Assembly (NCBI RefSeq): GCF_902859745.1
Contig: NZ_CADIJW010000026.1
Coordinates: 1 to 64,000, forward strand
DNA length: 64,000 bases
Reading direction: 5' to 3'
Source of the DNA: Achromobacter dolens
GTDB taxonomy: Bacteria; Pseudomonadota; Gammaproteobacteria; Burkholderiales; Burkholderiaceae_B
The translations under genes were made by a program, and so were the position numbers. Numbering within the stretch: the first letter of the stretch is position 1; every line of letters starts with the position of its first letter. Positions 31,716 to 39,315 of the stretch are shown here, piece by piece. The notes beneath the pieces are model-generated. The model was given only the letters and a program-made list of their open reading frames with translations. It searched no databases and was not told the DNA's origin.

Positions 31716-33137
31716 CTACAGTCCGGCGCGCCGCGGTTGCGGCGATTGCCAGCTTCCGTCCAGCAAGGCCGGTTTGGGCCAGTAGTAACGCAGCGTGATC
31801 GTGAAAGGCCCCGCCGGCGCAGACAGCCAGTTGGCCTCGCTGCCCTTGCCGGGCGACTGAGGCTGGATGTGCAGCGTCAGCCCGCCGTCGCGATCACGCT
31901 TGAGCGCGGGCAGCATCGCCGAATCGACCCGCGTGCGCCGGGCGGTGTGAGGCGCCTGCGCGGCCCCGGCCGTGCGCTGCAGCGTCACCGACCAGAACGC
32001 GTTGACCGGCGGCAAGGCGCGCGGCGCGAACCGCAGCACATACGGCTGGGCGCCATCCAGCGGCTGGCCCGTGGCGTCGGTGGCCAGCACCGCCGTGATC
32101 GATTCTTCGCGGCTGTCCGTGCCCAGGCCGACCTGCGCGCCGGTGGCGCGCGCCAGATAGTCGTTGCCCAGCGTGCGGCGGTCGCCGAACAGCGTATCAG
32201 CCTTGCCGTCCAGCGCCAGGCGGCGCTTGTCGATCTCGTTCTGGCCATCGTGCATGCCTTCCTGCATGACCTGGCGCAGGCGCGGATTGCTGCCGTCCGT
32301 GACCGCCGGCGCGCCCGGCCGGATGCGCATGCTGTCGAGCCGCTTGCGCAGCGACTTCTCGCTGTGCGCCACCGGCGCGAACTGCAGCAGGAATCCCAGC
32401 TCGTTGTAGAACTCGAGCGAGGTACGCATCTGCGCTGGCGCTTCAGGCGCCAGCCAGTCGACCGCGGCCGCCGTGGGCGGCGCCTTCTTCAGATAGGCCG
32501 AGAGCGGCTGGATGCGGTAGCCGGCCTCGATGCGCCTGACGCTGGCCTGGTCCGCGGACGAAAAACGCTGGATGCGTCCCGAAAGGCTCACCAGCTCGGT
32601 CTCGGCGCGCAGCACCGCGGCCATCCCCTTGGGCGCGGCGCCGCTCCAGCGTGGCCCCGCCACCAGATACCTGCCGCCGCCATTGCCCGTCGCGCGGCTG
32701 CCGATGTAGGCGAAGTTGAAGCCATACAGGTCGGTCAACCGCAACGCGTGGTAGCGCCTCGCTTCCATCGGCGGCACGCTGATGACGACGGGCTCGGCGC
32801 GCAGATCCAGCACGGCCGAAAACTGCGGCGTGTCATCCGGCGACGGCTCGGCGCGCACAAGTGTGTTGAACGGCCCCCGGTAGCGGGGATTGCCCCGATC
32901 GATGCTGGCGGCATGCATGGCCTGATAGCTGGCCACCATGGGATAGCCGTAGACATAGGCTTCCTTGGCGATGCGGCGCGCCTCGGGCGCCGACACCCCG
33001 TCGATGCCAACGTACTGCGCCCCCGTCGCCGCGTCGGGCGAGGTGAAACTGCAGCCGGCCGCGACGATGCACAACATCATGACAAACAGGCCGCGAACAG
33101 AGCGGCTCGATCCAACGCCTGCGGGGCGTATGCGCAT
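31716..33137 (-). CDS. DUF1254/DUF1214 lipoprotein
   Basis: A 473-residue protein with a lipoprotein signal (hydrophobic core then VAAGC at the lipobox). The N-terminal half (AKEAYVYGYPMVASYQAMH; DTPQFSAVLDLRAEPVVISVP; YHALRLTDLYGFNFAYIG) is DUF1254 and the C-terminal end (NAFWSVTL; PFTITLRYYWPKPALLDGSW) is DUF1214. The biochemical role of the family is unknown. The ATG at 33137 (GGAG 6 bases upstream) fits the signal peptide. It is transcribed alone, outside the phage cluster. Confidence 0.85.
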   Translation of the reverse strand: MRIRPAGVGSSRSVRGLFVMMLCIVAAGCSFTSPDAATGAQYVGIDGVSAPEARRIAKEAYVYGYPMVASYQAMHAASIDRGNPRYRGPFNTLVRAEPSPDDTPQFSAVLDLRAEPVVISVPPMEARRYHALRLTDLYGFNFAYIGSRATGNGGGRYLVAGPRWSGAAPKGMAAVLRAETELVSLSGRIQRFSSADQASVRRIEAGYRIQPLSAYLKKAPPTAAAVDWLAPEAPAQMRTSLEFYNELGFLLQFAPVAHSEKSLRKRLDSMRIRPGAPAVTDGSNPRLRQVMQEGMHDGQNEIDKRRLALDGKADTLFGDRRTLGNDYLARATGAQVGLGTDSREESITAVLATDATGQPLDGAQPYVLRFAPRALPPVNAFWSVTLQRTAGAAQAPHTARRTRVDSAMLPALKRDRDGGLTLHIQPQSPGKGSEANWLSAPAGPFTITLRYYWPKPALLDGSWQSPQPRRAGL

Positions 33138-33321
33138 TCCATGCTCCAACACGGGAAGTGGTTGGCAACGCCCGGATGGCGGCAGCGTCGCGACCGAAAA
33201 AACAGTCGCGCAAATTCTGGCACATTTCGCCACGCTCGGGATAGCGCGCGCCGATGACGGCACGACTTTGCGCACCCCGCGCAGGCGCGGGGCGCTTGGC
33301 TCGCAACGCGAATTCGGTGAA

Positions 33322-33870
33322 TCAGTCCGGCAAACGCAGGGCTTCCAACTGCCGCGGCGGAATCGGCGTGATCGCGCTTTCGGTGGCGGAGGCGTCGGTG
33401 GTCAGGTGCTGGATCAGGTCGAGCGTGGTCGAGCGGCGGGTCAGCATCAGGCAGGTGACTTCCGCGTCGGCCACGCGCGTGGCGTGCCAACAGCCGGGAC
33501 GCATGCAGACGCCCTGCCCGGGATCGACGCGGAATGCCGCCAGCGTGTCCAGGTCGGGGCTGCCGTCGGCCGCGCTGCGGGCCACCACCTGGACAATGGC
33601 GCCGGTCAACGGCACGATCGCCTGCTGCGTCAGCAGGTGCTTTTCCAGGCTGGCGACATCGGGCGAAGCGCTGCGGTAGTTCACCCACAGCACCTCCGCG
33701 TCGCCGCCGGCCCCGGTATTGAAGACGTGCTCCTGCCAGAAGTCGGTGGCGTCGTTGCTGAACAGCGGCACGCCATTGCCCTGCGGGATCGGCTTGCCAA
33801 GCATCCAGCCATAGGATGCGAAGGCTTCGGCGGTCAGATCGTAGATGGGCAATGCGGCAACGCGGGTCAT
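33322..33870 (-). CDS. Ureidoglycolate lyase (AllA family)
   Basis: A 182-residue enzyme of the AllA fold that splits ureidoglycolate into glyoxylate and urea in purine/allantoin breakdown. Family features are the LTAEAFASYGWMLGKP start, VNYRS, LEKHLLTQQAIVPL, and AFRVDPGQGVCMRPGCWHATR. Homologous proteins in some loci act on other substrates. Its ATG overlaps the stop of the small integrase-arm ORF upstream (ATGA, 33867-33870). No other allantoin genes are in the window. Confidence 0.82.
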   Translation of the reverse strand: MTRVAALPIYDLTAEAFASYGWMLGKPIPQGNGVPLFSNDATDFWQEHVFNTGAGGDAEVLWVNYRSASPDVASLEKHLLTQQAIVPLTGAIVQVVARSAADGSPDLDTLAAFRVDPGQGVCMRPGCWHATRVADAEVTCLMLTRRSTTLDLIQHLTTDASATESAITPIPPRQLEALRLPD

Positions 33871-34106
33871 GGCTCGTCCTTGGCGGAAGGGGCAGGGGTG
33901 GTGCGCTTGGGAAATTCGGCGGCGTAGTCGAAATCGCCGCGCGCGATCGCCGCCAGGATGGCGGTGCGCCGTTCGGCGGCGCGCTTGAGGTTGGCGGCGG
34001 TCGGCTTGACGCGGATGCGCTCCACGCAATGGCGGCCCTGGTAGAAGAAACCGATCTCGATGGACGATTCGGATGCCGGCCGGACGCCGTCGAATCCCTT
34101 GCTCAT
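33867..34106 (-). CDS. Stand-alone integrase arm-type DNA-binding domain (DUF3596-like)
   Basis: A 79-residue protein matching the N-terminal arm-site-binding domain of DUF3596 tyrosine recombinases: SSIEIGFFYQGRHCVERI, KPTAANLKRAAERRTAILAAIARGDFDYAAEFPK. Full integrases continue for another 300 residues; here the chain stops after a short tail. It is either a remnant of an integrase or a retained small DNA-binding protein. It is translationally coupled to the AllA gene, which is odd for a decayed fragment. The 303 bp between it and the cupin gene (34107-34409) show no supportable gene. Confidence 0.7.
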   Translation of the reverse strand: MSKGFDGVRPASESSIEIGFFYQGRHCVERIRVKPTAANLKRAAERRTAILAAIARGDFDYAAEFPKRTTPAPSAKDEP

Positions 34107-34409
34107 GCCGACACCTACGCCGGATGCGAGCCGGCGCCCCCTGGAAAGACCCGGATTATCGCAGTTTTTCGAGTATTCCAGCCGCGTCGCCGCCCTTGTC
34201 GTGCACGGCCTGGCCGGTCGGCGCACCAGACCGCGCTGCGCGGCATCGGGTAGCGCGGGCGCTCGTCGGGCTGCAGGATCAGGATGCGCGGGTCGATGGT
34301 GCCGCGATCGGTGGTGCGCTGGCGCATATGGGCCACGTCCGCCGCGCCTTCCGTGGAGGCGGCCTTCGGCGCTGTTATAACGCCTATTGCCCTCACTCTG
34401 GAGACCGCC

Positions 34410-34790
34410 ATGCCCACCGACCTGTCGTCGCAGTACGTCTTCCTGGACGCCGCCGGCCACGCCACCGCGCTGGCGGGCGGCGACGCCTTCTGGTCGCAAC
34501 CGAAGGAGGACCTGGCGCGCTACGGCCGCGGCTGGCTGGTGTCCGAATACGCCTGCGCCCGCGACTGGCCGCAATGGGAGATGCATCCACAAGCCGACGA
34601 GATCGTGCGCCTGATGGCCGGCGCGGCCGATCTGCACCTGGAGGGCCCCGCCGGCGCGCAGGTCGTCCGGCTGCGGGCAGGCGATGCCTATGTGGTGCCG
34701 CGCGGCGCCTGGCATACGCTCAAGGTGGTGGAGTCCTGTCGCATCCTGCACATCACCATGGGCGCGGGCACGCAGCACCGGCCGGTCTGA
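34410..34790 (+). CDS. Cupin-domain protein
   Basis: A 126-residue single cupin. The motifs are WEMHPQADEIVRLMAGAADLHLE (cupin 1, with the usual metal-binding His and Glu) and GDAYVVPRGAWHTLKV (cupin 2, His in GAWHT). Small cupins of this type bind a metal and act as isomerases, dioxygenases or sensors; the reaction is unknown. The ATG at 34410 has GGAG 6 bases upstream. It is transcribed alone. Confidence 0.8.
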   Translation: MPTDLSSQYVFLDAAGHATALAGGDAFWSQPKEDLARYGRGWLVSEYACARDWPQWEMHPQADEIVRLMAGAADLHLEGPAGAQVVRLRAGDAYVVPRGAWHTLKVVESCRILHITMGAGTQHRPV

Positions 34791-34836
34791 AGCCCGCGCG
34801 GCCGCGTAGCGCCCCCGGGCGGCGTCCCGGCGCGGA

Positions 34837-36096
34837 TCAGCCCGCCGCGACGGCGGCGCGGATGCGCGGTAGCTCGCGGTCGTCGATCGGCCAGTGCAGC
34901 GCCGCCGACAGCACGCCCAGCGCCATCGCGCCGATCCAGATCAGGTCGTACGAATGCGTCGCCTCGTACACCACCCCGCCCAGCCAGACGCCGAGGAACG
35001 AACCCACCTGGTGGCCGAAGAAGACGAAGCCGAACAGCGTGGTGATGTATCGCACGCCGAACACCTGCGAGATCAGGCCGTTGGTCAGCGGCACCGTGCC
35101 CAGCCAGACGAAGCCCATGACCGCGGCGAACACGTACACCGACGCGGGCGACAGCGGCAGCAGGAAGAACAGCGCCATCGCGGCGGTGCGCAACAGGTAG
35201 ATGCCGGCCAGCAGATACTTGCGGCGATGGTGCGCGCCCAGGATGCCGCAGACATAGGTGCCGGCGACATTGGCGAGCGCGATGATGGCCAGCGCCGCGA
35301 CGGCGTCCGCCGCCCGCAGGCCCTTGTCCATCAGGTAGGCCGGCAGGTGCGTGCCGATGAAGGCGAGCTGGAAGCCGCAGGCCAGGAAGCCCAGGTTCAG
35401 CAGCCAGAAGCCGGGCTGCGTGAAGGCCTCGCGGATCGCCGCGCCCAATGGCTGCTCCGGCGCCGCCGCGGCGCCAGCAACCCGCCGCGACGTCTCTTTC
35501 AATGGCCAGGCCAGCGGCATCACCACCGCCAGCACCGCCGCGAAGATCATCAGCGCGCCGACCCAGCCCGTGCCGCCGATCAGCCACTGCGCCGCCGGCA
35601 CCATGGTGAACTGCCCCAGCCCGCCGACCGCCCCGGCCACGCCCAGGGCCCAGCCGCGCCGCTCGGGCGGCACCAGGCGGCTGAGCGCGCCATAGATGAC
35701 GGCGAACGCCGTGCCGGAAAGCGCGACGCCGATGCAGATGCCGGCGGTCCACATGAAGGCGGCGGGCGTAGCGGCGTGCGCCATGCCGGCCAGCCCCACC
35801 GCGTAGAACACGAGTCCACCCAGGATCACCTTGGCCGAACCGAAACGGTCGGCGATCATGCCGGTGAACGGCTGCACCACGCCCCAGGTCAGGTTCTGCA
35901 CCGCCAGCGCCATGGCGAAGGTTTCGCGTGACCAGCCCCTGTCCATGGTGACCGGCAGCAGGAACAGGCCCTGCACGTGGCGCACGCCCAGCGCCAGGCC
36001 CATGACGATGCCGCCCGCCAGCACCATGAGCCAGAGGTTGCGGGGCGCGGCGGCGCGAGCAGGCGGGGAGGCGACGGACGATGCGGCGACGGACAT
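34837..36096 (-). CDS. MFS transporter, oxalate/formate-antiporter-like
   Basis: A 419-residue permease with 12 hydrophobic segments. The loop 2-3 motif GMIADRFGSAKVILGG and the matching ERRGWALGVAGAVGGLG region are typical of the MFS; the overall style (LMVLAGGIVMGLALGVRHVQGLFLLPVT start) matches the OFA/MCT-like group which moves organic acids. The substrate is unknown. The N-terminal 20 residues are Ala-rich and of uncertain start; the Met at 36096 is used. Confidence 0.82.
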   Translation of the reverse strand: MSVAASSVASPPARAAAPRNLWLMVLAGGIVMGLALGVRHVQGLFLLPVTMDRGWSRETFAMALAVQNLTWGVVQPFTGMIADRFGSAKVILGGLVFYAVGLAGMAHAATPAAFMWTAGICIGVALSGTAFAVIYGALSRLVPPERRGWALGVAGAVGGLGQFTMVPAAQWLIGGTGWVGALMIFAAVLAVVMPLAWPLKETSRRVAGAAAAPEQPLGAAIREAFTQPGFWLLNLGFLACGFQLAFIGTHLPAYLMDKGLRAADAVAALAIIALANVAGTYVCGILGAHHRRKYLLAGIYLLRTAAMALFFLLPLSPASVYVFAAVMGFVWLGTVPLTNGLISQVFGVRYITTLFGFVFFGHQVGSFLGVWLGGVVYEATHSYDLIWIGAMALGVLSAALHWPIDDRELPRIRAAVAAG

Positions 36097-36181
36097 GGCG
36101 AACCTCGGGCGTGGGACGTCGATCCCGTGCGGATGGATGGATGACGCTATTACAGGGGCGCCGGGGCCGCGCTTCAACTGA

Positions 36182-37588
36182 TTATTTTTCGTCGGCTGCA
36201 TGCGCGCCGGGAATGCCAAGCGGCAGCCACAGCGAGAACACTGACCCCTTGCCGGTCACCGAGCGCAGCGAGATGTCGCCATGCAGCAGGTCCGCCAAGC
36301 GGCGCACAATGGCCAACCCCAGGCCGAGCCCCTCGTCCCCCCGAGACGCCGCCGGCGCGCCGGCGCCGCGCGTGAACTCGGTGAAAACGGCTTCCCGCAG
36401 TTCAGGCGCGATGCCCACGCCGGTATCCCAGACCTGGAGCAACACCCCGCCCCGCCGCCTGCGCGCCGACAACAGCACCCAGCCCGCAGGCGTGTACGAC
36501 AAGGCGTTGCCCAGCAGATTGTCGAGGATGCGGCGCAGCAATGCCGGATCGGTCTCCAGCGTCAGCGAGGTCGGCGCCACCACCAGGCGCAGGCCCCGGG
36601 CCCGCGCCTGCGGCTCATAGTCCAGCCGGACGTCGTCGAACAGGGCGTCGAGCGCGACGACGCGGCGCTCGGTGCGAACCAGGTGCGCATCCAGGCGCGA
36701 CACATCCAGCAGGCCGTCCAGCAGGCGGTTCAGCCCGTCCAGCACGCCCTGCTGGCGCCGCGCCACATGCAACGCATCCTGCGGCGTGACGCTACCCTGC
36801 TCCGCACGGCTGGCCAGGATGTCGGTGAACATGCCGAGCGCGTGCACCGGCTGGCGCAGGTCGTGCCCGGCGGCGGCCAGGAAGCGCGTCTTGGCGCGGT
36901 CGGCCGCGGCCACGCGGTCGCGTTCGTGTTCCAGGCTGCGGATCAAGGCGCTGTTCTCGAAGCGCAGCGCCACGGTGGTCCTGAGGCTGCGATAAGTGAC
37001 CGCGCTGAAATACAGGTTCACCGCCAGCAGGCAGACGCCGAAGGCCGCGTACACCAGGTGCAGCCCGTCAGCCGAGACCAGGCAGGCGGCGATGAACGGC
37101 GCCACCATGCCCAGCGCCGACCCAACATAGGCGGGCGGACAGGCCGACAGCGACGGCACCGCGCCACTGCACATGCCGGCCAGCATCACGCAGCCGAACG
37201 CCAGCAGCAGGTCCTGTCCCGACATCACCGCCAGCAGCCCCGCCAGTCCCCACAGCAGGCCCGAGGTCCACGACAGCAGGCAGAAGCCGCGCACCCAGGG
37301 CCGCACGGGCCCGGCCGCGCGCCGCACGAACCGGCGGCAGACGACCACGCGCGCCAGCGTCAGCAGATACACGGCGCCGAGCCAAGCCGCCAGCACCCCG
37401 GCGGGCGCGGCGTCGCGCATGACGTACAGCACCGGCAGCGCGACGGCGAAATTGGCGAACAGGACGCCATAGGATTGCTTGTAGAGCAGCGTGGCCAACT
37501 CGGTCGCGACGGCGTCGGCGACGGGGGCCGCGTGCGTCGCGGAGGCGTCCGGCGGTTGGGGCGGGGATAGCGCGGCAGGGGCGGTCAT
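36182..37588 (-). CDS. Membrane sensor histidine kinase
   Basis: A 468-residue kinase. Residues 35-195 hold about six membrane segments; a coiled linker (205-232) leads to the H-box FLAAAGHDLRQPVHALG with His242, the N-box LDNLLGNALSYTP (about 355), the G1 motif DTGVGIAPE and G2 GLGLGLAIV. It autophosphorylates and should signal to the LuxR-type regulator encoded divergently. An ATG 12 codons upstream (37624) is possible. Stimulus unknown. Confidence 0.87.
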   Translation of the reverse strand: MTAPAALSPPQPPDASATHAAPVADAVATELATLLYKQSYGVLFANFAVALPVLYVMRDAAPAGVLAAWLGAVYLLTLARVVVCRRFVRRAAGPVRPWVRGFCLLSWTSGLLWGLAGLLAVMSGQDLLLAFGCVMLAGMCSGAVPSLSACPPAYVGSALGMVAPFIAACLVSADGLHLVYAAFGVCLLAVNLYFSAVTYRSLRTTVALRFENSALIRSLEHERDRVAAADRAKTRFLAAAGHDLRQPVHALGMFTDILASRAEQGSVTPQDALHVARRQQGVLDGLNRLLDGLLDVSRLDAHLVRTERRVVALDALFDDVRLDYEPQARARGLRLVVAPTSLTLETDPALLRRILDNLLGNALSYTPAGWVLLSARRRRGGVLLQVWDTGVGIAPELREAVFTEFTRGAGAPAASRGDEGLGLGLAIVRRLADLLHGDISLRSVTGKGSVFSLWLPLGIPGAHAADEK

Positions 37589-37605
37589 GCGCCTGGATCG
37601 GTCCC

Positions 37606-37611
37606 TATAAT
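37606..37611 (+). promoter_or_regulatory. -10 element for the response regulator gene
   Basis: TATAAT lies 44 bases before the regulator ATG at 37655, in the 66-bp region between the divergent kinase and regulator genes. No good -35 is seen 17 bp upstream, suggesting activator help. Confidence 0.4.
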
Positions 37612-37654
37612 GGTGCATCATTCTGACACAAGCCGCGGCCCCCTCACCGCCTTC

Positions 37655-38293
37655 ATGACTCCGACCTCCCCGCCTCCCCTGCTGCGCGTCCTGCTGGCCG
37701 ATGACCATGGCATCGTGCGCGAGGGCCTGAAAATGGTGCTGAGCCAGGCGGGCGCGATGATCGGTTCGATCGACGAAGCGGCCACCGGCGAGCAGGTGCT
37801 GGCGCTGCTGGCCGCGCACGGCGCCGACGTGCTGGTGCTGGACCTGGGCATGCCCGGTGTGGCTGGGTCGGGCTGGGTGCGCGCGCTGCGCGTGCGCCAT
37901 CCCGCCCTGCACATCATGGTGCTGACCGCCAATACCGACGCCCGCAGCCGCCAGGCGATCCTGGAGGCCGGCGCCGACGAATACCTGGCCAAGACCGGCA
38001 ACTCGCGCGAACTGATGGCGGCGATCCAGCGCCTGCATGACGGCCGGGCCGGACGCCCGGCCCAGCCGCGGTCCACGCACGCGCCGGCGCCGGCCGAAAC
38101 CCTGACGCGGCGCGAGCAGCAGGTGCTGGCGCTGGCTGCGCAGGGCGCCACCGCCGCGCAGATCGGCGAGGCCCTGCACATCAGCCCGCTGACCGCGCGC
38201 AAGCATCGCGAGAACCTGATGCGCAAGCTCGCGCTGCACAGCACTGCCGAGCTGGTCGCCTACGCGGTGCGCCTGGGCCTGCCCTGCGCCTGA
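37655..38293 (+). CDS. NarL/FixJ-family response regulator
   Basis: A 212-residue regulator: a receiver domain (LLADDHG, phospho-acceptor Asp63 in LVLDLGMPG, Lys in YLAKTG) and a C-terminal LuxR helix-turn-helix (LTRREQQVLALAAQGATAAQIGEALHISPLTARKH in outline). It pairs with the divergent kinase. Targets are unknown; the ECF sigma gene 275 bp downstream on the same strand is a candidate. Confidence 0.9.
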   Translation: MTPTSPPPLLRVLLADDHGIVREGLKMVLSQAGAMIGSIDEAATGEQVLALLAAHGADVLVLDLGMPGVAGSGWVRALRVRHPALHIMVLTANTDARSRQAILEAGADEYLAKTGNSRELMAAIQRLHDGRAGRPAQPRSTHAPAPAETLTRREQQVLALAAQGATAAQIGEALHISPLTARKHRENLMRKLALHSTAELVAYAVRLGLPCA

Positions 38294-38336
38294 TCCGCCC
38301 GGCGCCTGCCTGAGCGCGGCCTCGCCGCGCTCGCCA

Positions 38337-38358
38337 AAATACGGCACGCGCCGTATTT
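38337..38358. repeat. AAATACGGC inverted repeat upstream of the ECF sigma gene
   Basis: Perfect 9-bp arms AAATACGGC (38337-38345) and GCCGTATTT (38350-38358) are separated by 4 bp. It lies 44 bp after the response-regulator stop. It could be the regulator's terminator (weak T-run) or an operator for the ECF gene. The remaining 38359-38567 shows nothing clear. Confidence 0.45.
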
Positions 38359-38567
38359 GCTACCGAATCTTCCAAACGTAGACTGGTTTCGCAGCATCCG
38401 CTTTCTCTTTCCGACAGGGCCATGGGAGATCGCGGGGCTGCACCGCACTCCTCCACGCCACTTTCCGCGCGGACCCGCCCGGGCCGCGCAGGACAGGTGC
38501 GCGCCCGCGCCAGGCGCCCGCCGCGGCGCTGCGGGCGCTCCCGTCCACGACCCGCTGCGCCGCCACC

Positions 38568-39131
38568 ATGCCCCCTGCTTCCTGTCCGTCCGCCGTCATC
38601 CCGTCCTCGCCGCACGCCGATCCGGTCAGCCAGTTGGTGCGGGACGAGTCCGAACGCCTGCGCCGCTTCGTGCTGCGCCAGGTGGGCAACAGTTCCGACG
38701 CGGAGGAAATCACGCAGCAGGCCTTCGTCGAAATGACATCGTGCTACGACCGCTTCCGAGGCGAGAGCAAGCCGTCGACCTGGCTGTTCGGCATTGCTCG
38801 CAACCTCATCCGCAACCACCTGTCGCGCGCCCCCGAACGGCGCTATGCGTTCGTGAGCGAGGACGCCCTGGCCGAGGAACACGATCGCCGCTCGGACCCC
38901 GCCGCCCGCACCGAACTGCTGCAGACGCTGCGCATCATGGACCGGTCCTTGGCCGCCCTGCCGCCCGACCTGGGCGACGTGGTGATGCTGATCTGCGCCG
39001 ACGGCATGTCGTACGAGGAAGCGGCGACGCAACTGGATCTGCCGATCGGTACGGTGCGCAGCCGCCTGTCGCGCGCGCGGTCGCTGCTGCGCTCGCGCAT
39101 GCGCCAGCAAGGCGCCTGGCTCGACAACTGA
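38568..39131 (+). CDS. ECF-type RNA polymerase sigma factor
   Basis: A 187-residue sigma-70 family factor with regions 2 (LVRDESERLRRFVLRQVGNSSDAEEITQQAFVEM; STWLFGIARNLIRNHL) and 4 (LPPDLGDVVMLICADGMSYEEAATQLDLPIGTVRSRLSRAR). It redirects RNA polymerase to a small regulon. No anti-sigma gene is adjacent, so control may be transcriptional, perhaps by the two-component system upstream. Two WG-repeat genes follow at 185 bp on the same strand and are the obvious first targets. No clear ribosome site precedes the ATG. Confidence 0.88.
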   Translation: MPPASCPSAVIPSSPHADPVSQLVRDESERLRRFVLRQVGNSSDAEEITQQAFVEMTSCYDRFRGESKPSTWLFGIARNLIRNHLSRAPERRYAFVSEDALAEEHDRRSDPAARTELLQTLRIMDRSLAALPPDLGDVVMLICADGMSYEEAATQLDLPIGTVRSRLSRARSLLRSRMRQQGAWLDN

Positions 39132-39315
39132 AGCGTTTGCGGACGCGTTGTTAACGGTTCGTTTTCTATAGTTACATTTGCCGCTTCTTTACCTGCTACT
39201 GCTGGTTACAGTGCTGCCTTCGTTCCTCTTTGGCAGGCATCACCACCATGCGGCACGTCCGGCTTCGCTTGATTCCCCTCACAGCCCTCCCGTGCGCCGC
39301 CGCGCGGACCGCGTC

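Noticed and set aside
34107-34409. Possible extra gene or attachment site between the integrase-arm ORF and the cupin gene
   Set aside because: Frames here lack recognisable content and ribosome sites, and no tRNA-like or direct repeat was visible.
39148-39172. Possible ECF-type promoter (TTGTTAAC ... TATAGT) before the WG genes
   Set aside because: The spacing (13 bp) does not fit known ECF or sigma-70 promoters, so it was not listed as a feature.
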